Below, one piece after another: positions 1 to 9,083 of a stretch of 64,000 nt of DNA (its first letter is position 1; each line of letters starts with the position of its first letter). The notes under the pieces are model-generated. The model ran no database searches. It was not told the DNA's origin and saw only the letters and a list, made by a program, of their open reading frames with translations. This DNA comes from an uncultured bacterium (GTDB taxonomy: Bacteria; DRYD01), in the NCBI GenBank assembly GCA_937139605.1, contig CAKZQG010000027.1, positions 4,493 to 68,492 on the forward strand. The letters run 5' to 3'. The translations under genes and the position numbers were made by a program.

Positions 1-534
1 GTTTTAATAGGGGATTTAGTTTTTGCACTTAAAACTGATAAAATAATATACAATTTAACAGAATTAAAAAAAATTGCTAACTTATTATTACAAGATGTCC
101 TTAATTTACCATTTTATCTATTATATCCAATAGGTAAAAAACAAGAAGAAGAAAAAGATATTAAAATTTACAATATAATTTCAAAATATATAGATAAGGT
201 AGATATAATTAGTGGGGATTTTCATTATATAAAAAAACTAGGGGATTTAGTTAAAAACAAAATCATAATAACAAATACATTAACTAATGAAGACATAAAT
301 AAATTAAAAGAATTTAAAGTAAAAAAATTAATTACACTAAGTATTTATATAGACAACAGGTCATTCGGAGCAAATGTATTAGAATCAATTATAGGAAGCA
401 TAATAAATAAATCACAAAAAATAACAATAAATCCCCTACACGATAATTTTAATAAATTAATTAATATTTTTACTAATTATATTAATCAATCTAATTTAAT
501 AAATGAATTAGAAATCGGGAAAATAATAATTTAA
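1..534 (+). CDS. Quinate 5-dehydrogenase-like protein, C-terminal part (cut by window edge)
   Basis: The reading frame is open from the first base to a TAA at 532-534, giving 177 residues without a start, so the N-terminus lies outside the window. The visible part contains SGDFHYIKKL, then IITNTLTNEDINKLKE, then DNRSFGANVLESIIG. That order (GDFHFI, a TNT-x-T segment, then a GRSFGTNVME-like segment) matches my memory of a family annotated as quinate 5-dehydrogenase in Firmicutes and Cyanobacteria; the biochemical function of that family is not well established. The downstream gene is convergent and only 27 bp away, with no obvious hairpin terminator between them. The family call is from recall of the pattern only. 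Confidence 0.6.
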   Translation, partial: VLIGDLVFALKTDKIIYNLTELKKIANLLLQDVLNLPFYLLYPIGKKQEEEKDIKIYNIISKYIDKVDIISGDFHYIKKLGDLVKNKIIITNTLTNEDINKLKEFKVKKLITLSIYIDNRSFGANVLESIIGSIINKSQKITINPLHDNFNKLINIFTNYINQSNLINELEIGKIII

Positions 535-561
535 GCTTTTTATAGTCTTATTTTTATCTTT

Positions 562-3500
562 TTAGTTAGCTACTAATATACCTCCAGATTTTTCTAATTT
601 ATTTGAAGGTTTATAATATTCATAAATTTTAGAAGAAGGAATTCTTACTTTTAATGGATAATTAGCTCTAATTTCATAACTAAAATTAATATCACTATCA
701 ATTTTATCAAAGTAAATAATAATTTGATTATATGTTAATTCATAATTTTTTATAACTCCTTTTTGTTTTAATTGATCTAATTTATCAGTAATAACGGAAA
801 ACCCTGGAGGAATCCCTAAATCTAATACAACCATTTCCAAAGCCCCCTTAATTAACTTCTTTATACTAACATTTACAACTATAATATCATTCTCTTTTAT
901 ATTAGTTCTATCGTAATTTACAATAATATCTAACTCTTTTAAATTATTAGAAACCTTATCAAAAGGTAAATACTGATAATATACTAAATCATAATATAAA
1001 CTATCCCCATTAGTTTTAAGATAATTTTTACCATCTCTTAAATACGTTGTTAAATCAATAATTTTATAAGCTAACTCATCTTTTGTAAAACTAATATTTA
1101 TAGATTTATCATTAATATTAATGATAGCATTTTTAGGTTGATTGTAAGAAGCAGAATAAAGCTCAAAATAAAAAATAGCTTTTAAAGCCATAATAGTAGG
1201 TTGTGTAGAATACCATAAACCGTTATCTGATTTCGAATTAATTAAAAATTTTATCATTTTATAAGCGTAATTCATATATGAAGAATCTTTTAATTGATTT
1301 ATATTTATTTTTGATAATTTAATAAAAGCTAAAGCAATATTAGCAGTAGTTTCTATAGAAGAAGTATTTAGATCCCCATAGAAAAACGTTCCCTGATTTA
1401 TCCCCTCAAAAAATATAGTATCATCTTTATTTTTTGCTCTATTTATTAATTCTTCTTTAATAATTATTATTTTTTCAATAGCTTTATGGTAATTTTTAGT
1501 CTCAAAGCCCATTAAATTACTATTTATAACATAATTAATTAGCGAATTAAAAATAAAAGACAAAGTATAGTTATCAATTTGTTTAATATCTTTAATATTA
1601 TCTATTATAAACTTTACAGAATTATCTATTTTAGAATTTTTTAGTATAGAAGGATCATTTTCTAATAAGGCATCAAGAATATAAGCGGTAGTAGTAATTT
1701 TAGATTTTTGAATATTTTGCCAAACCTCTTGATGGAGAAAAGTTTTATCAGGCTCCCAGGAACCATCCCCTAACTGCTGATTTAATAAAAACTCCTTTGT
1801 CCTTCTAATTAAATCCTCATCAACAAATACAACGTCTTTCATATCTTTAAATTCTTTTAAACCGAAAGCTGTTAAAACTTTATTAGCAGGTTTATCTCCG
1901 AACCAAGAAAATCCGCCGCCTTCTACCTCAAAAGTTAATAACCTTTGATAACCTATAGTTATATAATAGTTAGCTTTCATAATTATATCAGGTTTTGAGA
2001 ACCCTTTTTGCTTTAAATACTTTAAAATTAAAACATTAGGATAATTAACAGAACTAGTTTGTTCAAAGCATCCATAGGGCATAGCTAAAAGCTTATCTAA
2101 ACCATTAAGAACTTGACTAAATAAAGCAGGATAAACAACTAAGTAAGCTCCCTTACCCTCACCATTAACTACAAAATCTATATTACTATTTCCACTAAAA
2201 CTGCTTACATTTTGAACATATTGACCATAGGGAACAACTTCTATCTCTTTTTTTATAGCATCCTTTAAATTAGTATCTTTAGAATAAGCAAGAATAGTTA
2301 AATTATTTTTCCCAACTTTAACAGCTTTTATTCTAAAATAAACTTTATCAATCCCCTTAGATTCAATTACTATATTCTTTTGATTACTATCTAACAACTC
2401 AAACCAATCCTCTTTGTTAATAACTAAATTAACATTTAATTTTTTATCAGTGTAATTATAAATAATAACAGGGATAGATATTTCATCATTTTTAGTTAAG
2501 AATAATGGTAAATTAACATCTATAAAGAACTCTTGAAAAGTTTTAATATCTAATATTTTATCCGCAATATTTCCATTATTATCAATAGCTAATAAACTAA
2601 CTTTCCAGTTAGTAATACTATCAGGTAATTTTAAAAACAAGGTTTTATTTGAATCAATTATATTAGAATAAAAAGTTTCTGGGAAATATTGCCTTAAATA
2701 AGATAAATCCTGGTTATTATTAGTATCAATTTTTTTAAGATTTTCAGTACTTTTAAATTGTGGAGCTCCGATTTCTAAAGCTCTAACAAAGCTTTCTTCA
2801 AAAATAATTCTCTTATTATATTTATAAAATTTATAATAATCATCAGGATAAACTAAATCATCAGAGGTATTAAATTTTTTATCAAAACCAGCACTTATTA
2901 TTTTTATGCTGTTATCTTTTAATTCAACTTTAAATAAATTCTTCCAACCATCATAAAGATAATCTAAATTACCAAAAGTTTTTAACAAATCATAAGGGAC
3001 AACTTTAAATCTATAATAATAATTACTTACCTTCTCATAAGTTTTTATAGCATTGTTTAATGTTAATTCATATTTTTTAGAGAGACTAAAAACTCTAAAA
3101 ACATTATTATCAAATTCTTGTTTTAAACTATTATTATAATCCTTAAGGAAAGCATATTTTAATAAATTATTTTGTTCATTTATTATGAAATCAATATAAT
3201 TATGAGCTTCATATTTAGGAGTTAATAGTTCTTGAACAAGAGATAAATAGAGTTTAAGCAACTCTGGAGTTTTATTAGCTAAATACAAAACTGCTTCATC
3301 TACTATATCAATTAAAACCTTTGAATCAACTTGTTTATTACCTAAAACCGTATTTATTGTTAATTCTAAATTATCTTTTGGTTTGTAAATATTTTTATTA
3401 GTTTTAGTTATTATTTTAAAGTTATCATTTTTTTCAACAATTATTGATTTTATATTATCAACAAAAAACCCCCTTTCATTAATATAATAAGCCCTAATAA

Positions 3501-5058
3501 ATAAATTACCAGAATAATTTAAATTAAATGAATAATTAGCTTTTTTATTAACTTTAATTGTATCAGTAAATAAAGTAATATATCCACTATCTGTTTTCAG
3601 ATTTAATTCTAAATAAACATCTCTTAAATTATTTAAAATTATTTCTAGATTAGCTTTATCTCCTACTTTATATAAAACCTTATCTAAATTTAAAAAAATA
3701 AAATCATCTACATTATCATTTATATATAACCTTTTGGTAAAGTTTGATTTTAAATTTCTATTTAAATCTATAATTTCATAATCAAAATAAATTTCATTTT
3801 TATCAGGCTTATAAGTAAAACTTAAAGTATTACCTTTAACTTCAAAAGTTTTCTTAAAAGGCTTATTAAAAATTACTTTAAAATTATTGTCAATTTTAGC
3901 GCTTTCTGGATAATAAAAAACACATAAAAAATTATTTTCAACATTTAAAATAATTTCATTTTCAGGAACTATATCAGAGATAATATCATTAGAATATACA
4001 TTAAATATAAAATCCTTAGTTTCGATTTGATTAGCTTTATCTTTAGCGGTAATAGTTAATTTTAAAAGTCCTTTATCTTTATCTATACCTGTTAAGTAAT
4101 TAGGAACTTTGAGGTTAAAGATATATTTCCCATTTTTGTCTGTTTTCCCATTAATTGAATAAAGTTTATAAAATTGCGCATCAAAAGAAAATACATCTAT
4201 ATTTATATAAGCTTCTACTTTTTTTCCAAAAAAATAACTTAAATCCAGTTCCATTTGATAATTTCTATTTATAACTAAGTAATTTTGATTAGTTTTTAAT
4301 TCAATTTTAAACTTAGGTAAAGTATATCTATCTACTTCAAAATTAACAGTAGATATTACGTCGTTATCTTTTTTTAAATTTATTTTATAAGTTCCTAAGT
4401 TAATTAAAGAAGATAAATTATATTCAAAGAATAGAGTTCCCCACTTATCTGTTTTTATTTTTTTATATTCTAATTTATTTCCTTTAGGATCTAATATTTC
4501 AAGAATAAAATTATCACTTATAGGTTTAAAAATATTATTTATTTGTTTTAAAGTAATAATTTTTATAAATACTTTCTGACCAGGTTGATAAATTGGTTTA
4601 TCAAGAGTTATTATAGCTTTATAGTTTTTAATAATATTAAAAGATAGCCTCTCTTGATTATTTCCTATTTTAGCAATTAATTCTAAATTTTTCTGATCAT
4701 TTATATTAAAATCATTTTTACTTTTTAAATTTTTAAATAAATCTTTATTAATATTTATTAAAGCTAAACCTTTAGAATTAGTTTTAGTTTTATAAATTAT
4801 ATTATCTTTATAAAACAAAGAAATATCAATATTAGCAATATCTTTAATATCTTTATCTTTAAATATAAAAGTACTTATTTTTAATAGATTTTGATTATCT
4901 ATATCAATATTTTTTGGATATTCTATAGTATATTCAAAATCAGGTAATGAATTTCCTTTTAAGACACTAAAAACAAAAAAACTAAGAAATACAAAGAAAA
5001 AAATAAATAAATATCTTTTAAAAACAATAGCTTTAAAAATAGATCTAAAAAAATTCAT
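562..5058 (-). CDS. Bacterial alpha-2-macroglobulin family protein with thioester
   Basis: A 1498-residue envelope protein. An N-terminal hydrophobic segment (about residues 14-36) follows basic residues and has no lipobox cysteine, so it probably anchors the protein as a signal-anchor. Beta-rich MG domains follow, including the typical DKPIYQPGQKVFIKI at about 150. The thioester motif YGCFEQTSS (Cys997, Glu999, Gln1000) starts the helical thioester domain, which contains GDGSWEPDKT-type repeats, and a receptor-binding-like beta domain ends the chain. In the family the thioester traps attacking proteases covalently in the periplasm. E. coli YfhM is encoded next to the peptidoglycan synthase pbpC; no such partner is visible here. 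The start is supported by AAGGGGG about 7 nt upstream. The family is certain, the target proteases are unknown. Confidence 0.92.
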   Translation of the reverse strand: MNFFRSIFKAIVFKRYLFIFFFVFLSFFVFSVLKGNSLPDFEYTIEYPKNIDIDNQNLLKISTFIFKDKDIKDIANIDISLFYKDNIIYKTKTNSKGLALININKDLFKNLKSKNDFNINDQKNLELIAKIGNNQERLSFNIIKNYKAIITLDKPIYQPGQKVFIKIITLKQINNIFKPISDNFILEILDPKGNKLEYKKIKTDKWGTLFFEYNLSSLINLGTYKINLKKDNDVISTVNFEVDRYTLPKFKIELKTNQNYLVINRNYQMELDLSYFFGKKVEAYINIDVFSFDAQFYKLYSINGKTDKNGKYIFNLKVPNYLTGIDKDKGLLKLTITAKDKANQIETKDFIFNVYSNDIISDIVPENEIILNVENNFLCVFYYPESAKIDNNFKVIFNKPFKKTFEVKGNTLSFTYKPDKNEIYFDYEIIDLNRNLKSNFTKRLYINDNVDDFIFLNLDKVLYKVGDKANLEIILNNLRDVYLELNLKTDSGYITLFTDTIKVNKKANYSFNLNYSGNLFIRAYYINERGFFVDNIKSIIVEKNDNFKIITKTNKNIYKPKDNLELTINTVLGNKQVDSKVLIDIVDEAVLYLANKTPELLKLYLSLVQELLTPKYEAHNYIDFIINEQNNLLKYAFLKDYNNSLKQEFDNNVFRVFSLSKKYELTLNNAIKTYEKVSNYYYRFKVVPYDLLKTFGNLDYLYDGWKNLFKVELKDNSIKIISAGFDKKFNTSDDLVYPDDYYKFYKYNKRIIFEESFVRALEIGAPQFKSTENLKKIDTNNNQDLSYLRQYFPETFYSNIIDSNKTLFLKLPDSITNWKVSLLAIDNNGNIADKILDIKTFQEFFIDVNLPLFLTKNDEISIPVIIYNYTDKKLNVNLVINKEDWFELLDSNQKNIVIESKGIDKVYFRIKAVKVGKNNLTILAYSKDTNLKDAIKKEIEVVPYGQYVQNVSSFSGNSNIDFVVNGEGKGAYLVVYPALFSQVLNGLDKLLAMPYGCFEQTSSVNYPNVLILKYLKQKGFSKPDIIMKANYYITIGYQRLLTFEVEGGGFSWFGDKPANKVLTAFGLKEFKDMKDVVFVDEDLIRRTKEFLLNQQLGDGSWEPDKTFLHQEVWQNIQKSKITTTAYILDALLENDPSILKNSKIDNSVKFIIDNIKDIKQIDNYTLSFIFNSLINYVINSNLMGFETKNYHKAIEKIIIIKEELINRAKNKDDTIFFEGINQGTFFYGDLNTSSIETTANIALAFIKLSKININQLKDSSYMNYAYKMIKFLINSKSDNGLWYSTQPTIMALKAIFYFELYSASYNQPKNAIININDKSINISFTKDELAYKIIDLTTYLRDGKNYLKTNGDSLYYDLVYYQYLPFDKVSNNLKELDIIVNYDRTNIKENDIIVVNVSIKKLIKGALEMVVLDLGIPPGFSVITDKLDQLKQKGVIKNYELTYNQIIIYFDKIDSDINFSYEIRANYPLKVRIPSSKIYEYYKPSNKLEKSGGILVAN

Positions 5059-5174
5059 AGCAATCCCCCTTAAATTAATTATTTATAAATTATTTACATT
5101 TAAATTAATTACTTAAATGTTTTAATAAGAACTAACTAGTTATATTATAAAATTGGAGCTTTATACCTTAATAC

Positions 5175-5300
5175 AGCTTGTTCTGTTTATTTTTTTTCAG
5201 CCTTATAACCTTAAGTTCTAAGGTGTTAAATCTCTTAGTGTTAATAAATTGCTTGATTCTTCTTCATCTGTAATACTTATAAATTTAGTAAGCTATATTT
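5175..5300. repeat. Intergenic segment resembling 39555-39636
   Basis: Non-coding space between the macroglobulin and nicotinamidase genes. A 28-nt stretch at 5271-5298 matches 39607-39634 at 24 of 28 positions, and the decamer TTAAGTTCTA (5211-5220) recurs at 39586-39595 in the same order. A GTTCT-TTTATTT stretch precedes both. The copy here carries about 39 extra bases between the two blocks. No intact ORF was found on either strand. It may be the remnant of a dispersed or mobile sequence; at this A+T content the match is suggestive, not proof. Confidence 0.35.
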
Positions 5301-5347
5301 GTAAGGATTTATTTTTATCTAAGATAAATACTTCTTACTAATTTTTG

Positions 5348-5941
5348 TTAAATTTTCATTTTATTAAGTAATTCATCAAAAACAACGACTTTAGCTTTGT
5401 TAGCTATCATTTCATTAATAGCTTTTTCACTATCAAAGTTATTTAAATCAACTCCTTTAATAGCATCTACAAGTAAATAAGTTTTATAGCCAAGTTTTAA
5501 AGCAGATAACACAGTTTGTTTAACACAATAATCAGTAGCTAAACCACATACAAAAACAGTGTCTATGTTATTCTTCTTTAGTAAATCATCTAATTCTGTT
5601 TTTTCAAATGCAGAATAAGCTTCTAAATCAGGTAAAAAAGCTTTAGAAATAATATATTTATTAGTAGGCATATACAAATCCTTATGGAATTCAGCACCAT
5701 AGGTATTTTGAACACAATGCTTAGGCCAAATCCCTCCATTTTCTTTAAATGAACAATGATTTTCCGGATGCCAATCCCTTGTAAATACTATCATTAGATT
5801 ATTTTTTTCAAACAATTTAATATATTCATTAACAATTGGTATGATAGTATCAGCATTAGGAACAGCTAGAGCACCATTTATAAAATCGTTTTGCATATCT
5901 ACTACTATCAAAGCACTATTTTTTGTTAGAATTTCTTCCAT
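5348..5941 (-). CDS. pncA: Nicotinamidase (pyrazinamidase)
   Basis: Cysteine hydrolase of the isochorismatase fold that deamidates nicotinamide to nicotinate for NAD salvage. The Asp-Lys-Cys triad is visible: VDMQNDF (Asp), ISKAFLP (Lys) and GLATDYCVKQT (Cys). The metal site is the RDWHPENH segment. Three in-frame starts exist: GTG at 5953, ATG at 5950 and ATG at 5941. The GGGGG ribosome-binding run at 5957-5953 overlaps the first and is only 2 nt from the second, but lies 11 nt before the third, so I take MEEILTKNSALIVVDMQ as the start. Length fits the family (about 200 residues). It is a single gene transcribed away from the duplicated 99-residue genes. Confidence 0.93.
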   Translation of the reverse strand: MEEILTKNSALIVVDMQNDFINGALAVPNADTIIPIVNEYIKLFEKNNLMIVFTRDWHPENHCSFKENGGIWPKHCVQNTYGAEFHKDLYMPTNKYIISKAFLPDLEAYSAFEKTELDDLLKKNNIDTVFVCGLATDYCVKQTVLSALKLGYKTYLLVDAIKGVDLNNFDSEKAINEMIANKAKVVVFDELLNKMKI

Positions 5942-6024
5942 AAATTCCATCACCCCCTTCTATTATTCTAAATAAATTATATCAAAACCTCCAAAAAATA
6001 TTTATACTACTCAAAAATCTAAAT

Positions 6025-6120
6025 TTGTAAAAAAATTGTAAAAAATAATTATTTTATTATTTAGTTTATAAAAAAATGTATATAATAATATTGAAGGAAA
6101 AAAAAGCTTTAAGGAGGTGT
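6025..6120 (+). promoter_or_regulatory. Promoter and leader, copy 1 of the TTGTAA-box family
   Basis: Two direct TTGTAA boxes (6025-6030 and 6036-6041) sit 11 bp apart, one helical turn. A TATAAT at 6081-6086 and ATTGAAGG follow; the second box is 55 bp before TTGAA (6091). No good -35 hexamer precedes the TATAAT, which suggests an activator bound at the boxes. AAGGAGGTGT (6111-6120) is a strong ribosome site. The same layout occurs at 6694-6790, 15234-15131 (minus strand) and 43208-43298. Confidence 0.65.
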
Positions 6121-6126
6121 GTTTAA

Positions 6127-6426
6127 ATGTTTGGTATTGGTGATGGTAGTGAATGGCTTCCATTTCAAAGGCAACAAATGTGGGAACCTTATATAAACTC
6201 CGCTCGCGCTTGGGCTATTGATAACCAAAACAGACGCGAACTCGAAAACCTCATGCTCTCTGAACAACTCGCTGAAAAAAAACATCAACAAGAAATGATG
6301 AAAATGGTTCTCGATACTAACAGAGCTATTAGAAAAATGCATGAAGAAACTAGATTAGATGCTTATAAAACTCAATCTCAAATAGCTAACCAATGGACTA
6401 AAGCTCTTGCCGGCGGTGGCGGTTAA
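6127..6426 (+). CDS. Small charged protein of unknown function, copy A of a tandem duplicate
   Basis: A 99-residue protein that I do not recognise. It starts MFGIGDGSEWLPFQRQQMWEP, continues as a long predicted helix rich in Glu, Lys, Gln and Arg (about residues 28-85) and ends ALAGGGG. There is no signal peptide or membrane segment, so it is probably cytoplasmic, perhaps coiled coil. The gene at 6796 encodes 95 of 99 identical residues; differences are at positions 22, 25, 26 and 42. Copy A uses CTC and CGC codons in the middle (for example CTCGAAAACCTCATGCTC) where copy B uses AT-rich synonyms, which is unusual for this genome. A strong ribosome site precedes it and a hairpin terminator follows, so it looks like an independent, well-expressed unit. 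A minus-strand ORF over it is a shadow. Confidence 0.8.
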   Translation: MFGIGDGSEWLPFQRQQMWEPYINSARAWAIDNQNRRELENLMLSEQLAEKKHQQEMMKMVLDTNRAIRKMHEETRLDAYKTQSQIANQWTKALAGGGG

Positions 6427-6458
6427 TCTCTAATTCATTAAATATGTCAATTAACTAC

Positions 6459-6495
6459 AGAGAGGAAGTAATCCTTCCTCTCTTTATTTATTTAT
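6459..6495 (+). terminator. Rho-independent terminator of copy A
   Basis: A 10-bp stem (AGAGAGGAAG 6459-6468 with CTTCCTCTCT 6474-6483) and 5-nt loop, followed by a T-rich but interrupted tail. The rest of the space to 6690 is AT-rich sequence in which I see no gene. Confidence 0.85.
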
Positions 6496-6693
6496 TATTT
6501 ATCATAATTTATATTAATTTCTGTGCTTATTTAATTTTTTTTATTCATTAAAAACTATCTGTTTTTTACTTTTTACTTTATATGATAATTTCTTATATGA
6601 TAATTTTTATAAAAGATAGAATATTTTTTATAAAATATCTTATAAAACTAATTACTCTTTACTAACAATTAAAAATACGTTTAAAAAGTAATT

Positions 6694-6790
6694 TTGTAAA
6701 AAAATTGTAAAAAATAATTATTTTATTATTTAGTTTATGAAAAAATGTATATAATAATATTGAAGGAAAAAAAAGCTTTAAGGAGGTGTG
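6694..6790 (+). promoter_or_regulatory. Promoter and leader, copy 2 of the TTGTAA-box family
   Basis: Nearly base-for-base copy of 6025-6120: TTGTAA boxes at 6694-6699 and 6705-6710, TATAAT at 6750-6755, ATTGAAGG, and AGGAGGTGTG at 6781-6790 before the ATG at 6796. The duplication therefore includes the whole control region. Confidence 0.65.
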
Positions 6791-6795
6791 TTTAA

Positions 6796-7095
6796 ATGTT
6801 TGGTATTGGTGATGGTAGTGAATGGCTTCCATTTCAAAGGCAACAAATGTGGGAACCTATTATTAACCAATCTCGGGCTTGGGCTATTGATAACCAAAAC
6901 AGACGTGAACTTGAAAACCTATATCTTTCTGAACAATTAGCTGAAAAAAAACATCAACAAGAAATGATGAAGATGGTTCTCGATACTAACAGAGCTATTA
7001 GAAAAATGCATGAAGAAACTAGATTAGATGCTTATAAAACTCAATCCCAAATAGCTAACCAATGGACTAAAGCTCTTGCCGGCGGTGGCGGTTAA
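6796..7095 (+). CDS. Small charged protein of unknown function, copy B of a tandem duplicate
   Basis: Paralog of the gene at 6127, 99 residues, 95 identical. The substitutions are Tyr22Ile, Ser25Gln, Ala26Ser and Met42Tyr, all between the conserved N-terminal WLPFQRQQMWEP block and the helical middle. The last 55 residues, including the ALAGGGG end, are unchanged. Upstream about 105 bp and downstream about 60 bp are also conserved, so a unit of about 470 bp was duplicated. Because synonymous sites differ as well as four residues, the duplication is not brand new, and the unchanged C-terminal half points to purifying selection or gene conversion. No homolog or function comes to mind. Confidence 0.8.
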   Translation: MFGIGDGSEWLPFQRQQMWEPIINQSRAWAIDNQNRRELENLYLSEQLAEKKHQQEMMKMVLDTNRAIRKMHEETRLDAYKTQSQIANQWTKALAGGGG

Positions 7096-7127
7096 TCTCT
7101 AATTCATTAAATATGTCAATTAACTAC

Positions 7128-7165
7128 AGAGAGGAAGTAATCCTTCCTCTCTTTTTTCTTTATTT
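7128..7165 (+). terminator. Rho-independent terminator of copy B
   Basis: Same 10-bp stem as the copy A terminator (7128-7137 with 7143-7152), here followed by an uninterrupted TTTTT tract, so it should be the stronger of the two. Confidence 0.9.
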
Positions 7166-7196
7166 ATTATTTATACATAATAAAAGGTGATAAACA

Positions 7197-7757
7197 ATGT
7201 TCTTCTTAAAAATAAAAAAGAAATTTATTAAGTATGTTATTCTACTTTTTTTAATTTTATTAAATCTAATAAATTATAGTTATTCAAAAGTAACAACAGA
7301 AGAATTAAATGATATCGTAAATAAATTAAATTACTTGTATGGGACATATATAACTGTTCAAATATATCCAACAAACTTAGGAGCAATGGCAACAGGCCAA
7401 AAAATAGTATTTATAGATCCTTCTTTTGTGGAAAATGAAAGCTACGAAGCAATCTTTGGAGTATTAGCGCATGAATGGGCTCACGAAGTATTAAATCATA
7501 TCCCTCAAGTATTTATGTACCAATGGATGTCAGGAATGAATACATATGCAACAAACGTATATAACCAACAAAAAGAATTAGAAGCAGATTACTATGCAGG
7601 CAGAGCCCTAAAAATGGCAAACCTACCTTTACAGCCTTTCCTAGATTTATTAATAAGATTTAATTCCAGCATGGATTTTACTCACCCATATCTAAGATCA
7701 CATCCATCTACTCCAGAAAGAATAAATGCAGCTACAATGGGATACAATAGTATATAA
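7197..7757 (+). CDS. Secreted or membrane-anchored M48-family zinc metallopeptidase
   Basis: A 186-residue peptidase. A basic N-terminus and hydrophobic stretch (about residues 10-28) form a signal peptide or anchor. The zinc site is AHEWAHEVLNH (HEWAH at 92-96), and the third ligand lies in KELEADYYAGRA (E127xxxD131), the typical M48 pattern. The end YLRSHPSTPERINA also fits M48, where an SHP-x-x-x-x-R segment closes the domain. It is short, a bare catalytic domain without the TPR region of BepA/YfgC-type proteins. In the family such enzymes degrade misfolded envelope proteins. AAAGGTG precedes the ATG. It follows the copy B terminator and precedes the SbcD-like gene by 31 bp. Confidence 0.88.
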   Translation: MFFLKIKKKFIKYVILLFLILLNLINYSYSKVTTEELNDIVNKLNYLYGTYITVQIYPTNLGAMATGQKIVFIDPSFVENESYEAIFGVLAHEWAHEVLNHIPQVFMYQWMSGMNTYATNVYNQQKELEADYYAGRALKMANLPLQPFLDLLIRFNSSMDFTHPYLRSHPSTPERINAATMGYNSI

Positions 7758-7788
7758 TTTATAATTATCGATAATTTCAAAAAATACA

Positions 7789-9030
7789 ATGAGTTTTAAT
7801 TTTATTCATTTAAGCGATTTGCATTTAGGTAAAAAAATTAAATCTCTAAAAGGAGACATAGATAGATACGATGAATTTTACAATACTTTTAAGGAAATAG
7901 AATATATAATAAAACAATCAAAATGTGAGTTTATTATAGTAAGTGGAGATATTTTTCATAATAAGTTACCTTCATTAGAAGCTGAAGAATTATTTATTAA
8001 CTTCCTAATTAATATCTATGAATTAGTTAATTATATTTTCATAATTTCTGGAAACCATGATAGTGATTTAAAACTAAAAAATTTAAATACTTATAACAAA
8101 ATCCTAAACAAATTTAGTAATAAAAAAATAATAATCTATACCTTTATAGATTTAGAAGAATATTTTAATAATAATTCAAATGCTCCATATTTTGAATTTA
8201 AAATAAATGATAATAATGTATTAATAATATTAGTACCATTTATAGAGTATAGATTAGGTTTAAAATTTCATCAGATTTTTGATATAGAAAAAGAATATTC
8301 ATATTCTAAATTACATAGCATCTTACTAAATAAAATATTACAAGAAAAAATTTTAAATAAAAATACATTAAAGATATTAGTTATGCACGTTATGCTAGAT
8401 GAGGTTAATTTAGGTAGTAGTGAATCTCCATTATGTACTAACGATATTTATAAAGTATTATCAAACGATATAGTTTTTGATTTTAATTATATAGCTTTAG
8501 GACATATACATAGATATCAAAAAATAAACAATATACACTATAGTGGTTCTATTTTACCTTTAGATTTTGGAGAAGATTACCCACATGGAATAATACTAAA
8601 TAAAGTAGATCATAACTTGATAACTTCTGAATTCATAGAACTAAAAAGTCATAAAAGATTAATAACTTTAGATTTAAAAAAAACAGAAAATATAAATAAT
8701 TTAATAAAACAAATAGAAGATAACAAAAACAGTTACATAAAAATTAAAATATATGATAATAGTGAGTCTATTGATATTCAAAAATTAATTAACTTTGAAA
8801 ATGTTATAAAAATAGAAAAATTTATAAAAGAAGATAAAAATTTATCTAATCAAACATATGAATTAGAAAATCAAATAAATACTTTAGATTTTTCAAATGT
8901 TTTACAAGTTTATGAAATGTATTATAAAGAGTTAAAAATTTCTAAAAATGAAAAAGATTTAGAAAAAATAAAACCTAAATTAAAAAAGATCCTTAATAAA
9001 TTAGAAGAATTAATAAATAAAGAAATATAA
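7789..9030 (+). CDS. sbcD: SbcD/Mre11-like DNA repair nuclease (metallophosphoesterase)
   Basis: A 413-residue calcineurin-type phosphoesterase. All metal motifs are present: LSDLHLG (Asp10, His12), VSGDIFHNK, SGNHDSD, MHVM and LGHIHRYQ. The order and spacing, with a C-terminal region of about 140 residues after the catalytic domain, match SbcD/Mre11 exonuclease subunits, which act with the SbcC/Rad50 ATPase on DNA hairpins and ends. No sbcC follows in this window, so the partner must be elsewhere, or this is a stand-alone member such as YhaO. No clear ribosome-binding site precedes the ATG. The C-terminal part is very Lys/Asn rich, in line with base composition. Confidence 0.85.
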   Translation: MSFNFIHLSDLHLGKKIKSLKGDIDRYDEFYNTFKEIEYIIKQSKCEFIIVSGDIFHNKLPSLEAEELFINFLINIYELVNYIFIISGNHDSDLKLKNLNTYNKILNKFSNKKIIIYTFIDLEEYFNNNSNAPYFEFKINDNNVLIILVPFIEYRLGLKFHQIFDIEKEYSYSKLHSILLNKILQEKILNKNTLKILVMHVMLDEVNLGSSESPLCTNDIYKVLSNDIVFDFNYIALGHIHRYQKINNIHYSGSILPLDFGEDYPHGIILNKVDHNLITSEFIELKSHKRLITLDLKKTENINNLIKQIEDNKNSYIKIKIYDNSESIDIQKLINFENVIKIEKFIKEDKNLSNQTYELENQINTLDFSNVLQVYEMYYKELKISKNEKDLEKIKPKLKKILNKLEELINKEI

Positions 9031-9083
9031 TTTTATAAAATTATAAAAATATACAAATCGTTTTAAAGGAGGTCTGTAAAAAA

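Noticed and set aside
6109-6342. Minus-strand ORF of 77 codons over the first 99-residue gene
   Set aside because: Shadow of a well-supported gene with ribosome site, terminator and a conserved duplicate on the plus strand.
6127-7095. The 99-residue proteins as additional graspetide or other RiPP precursors
   Set aside because: No TTxxxxEE or other recognised core motif, and the whole chain looks like a helical protein; only the promoter is shared.
9030-9083. Lysine riboswitch before lysC
   Set aside because: Only 53 bp of AT-rich sequence without any stem; too short for the known riboswitch.
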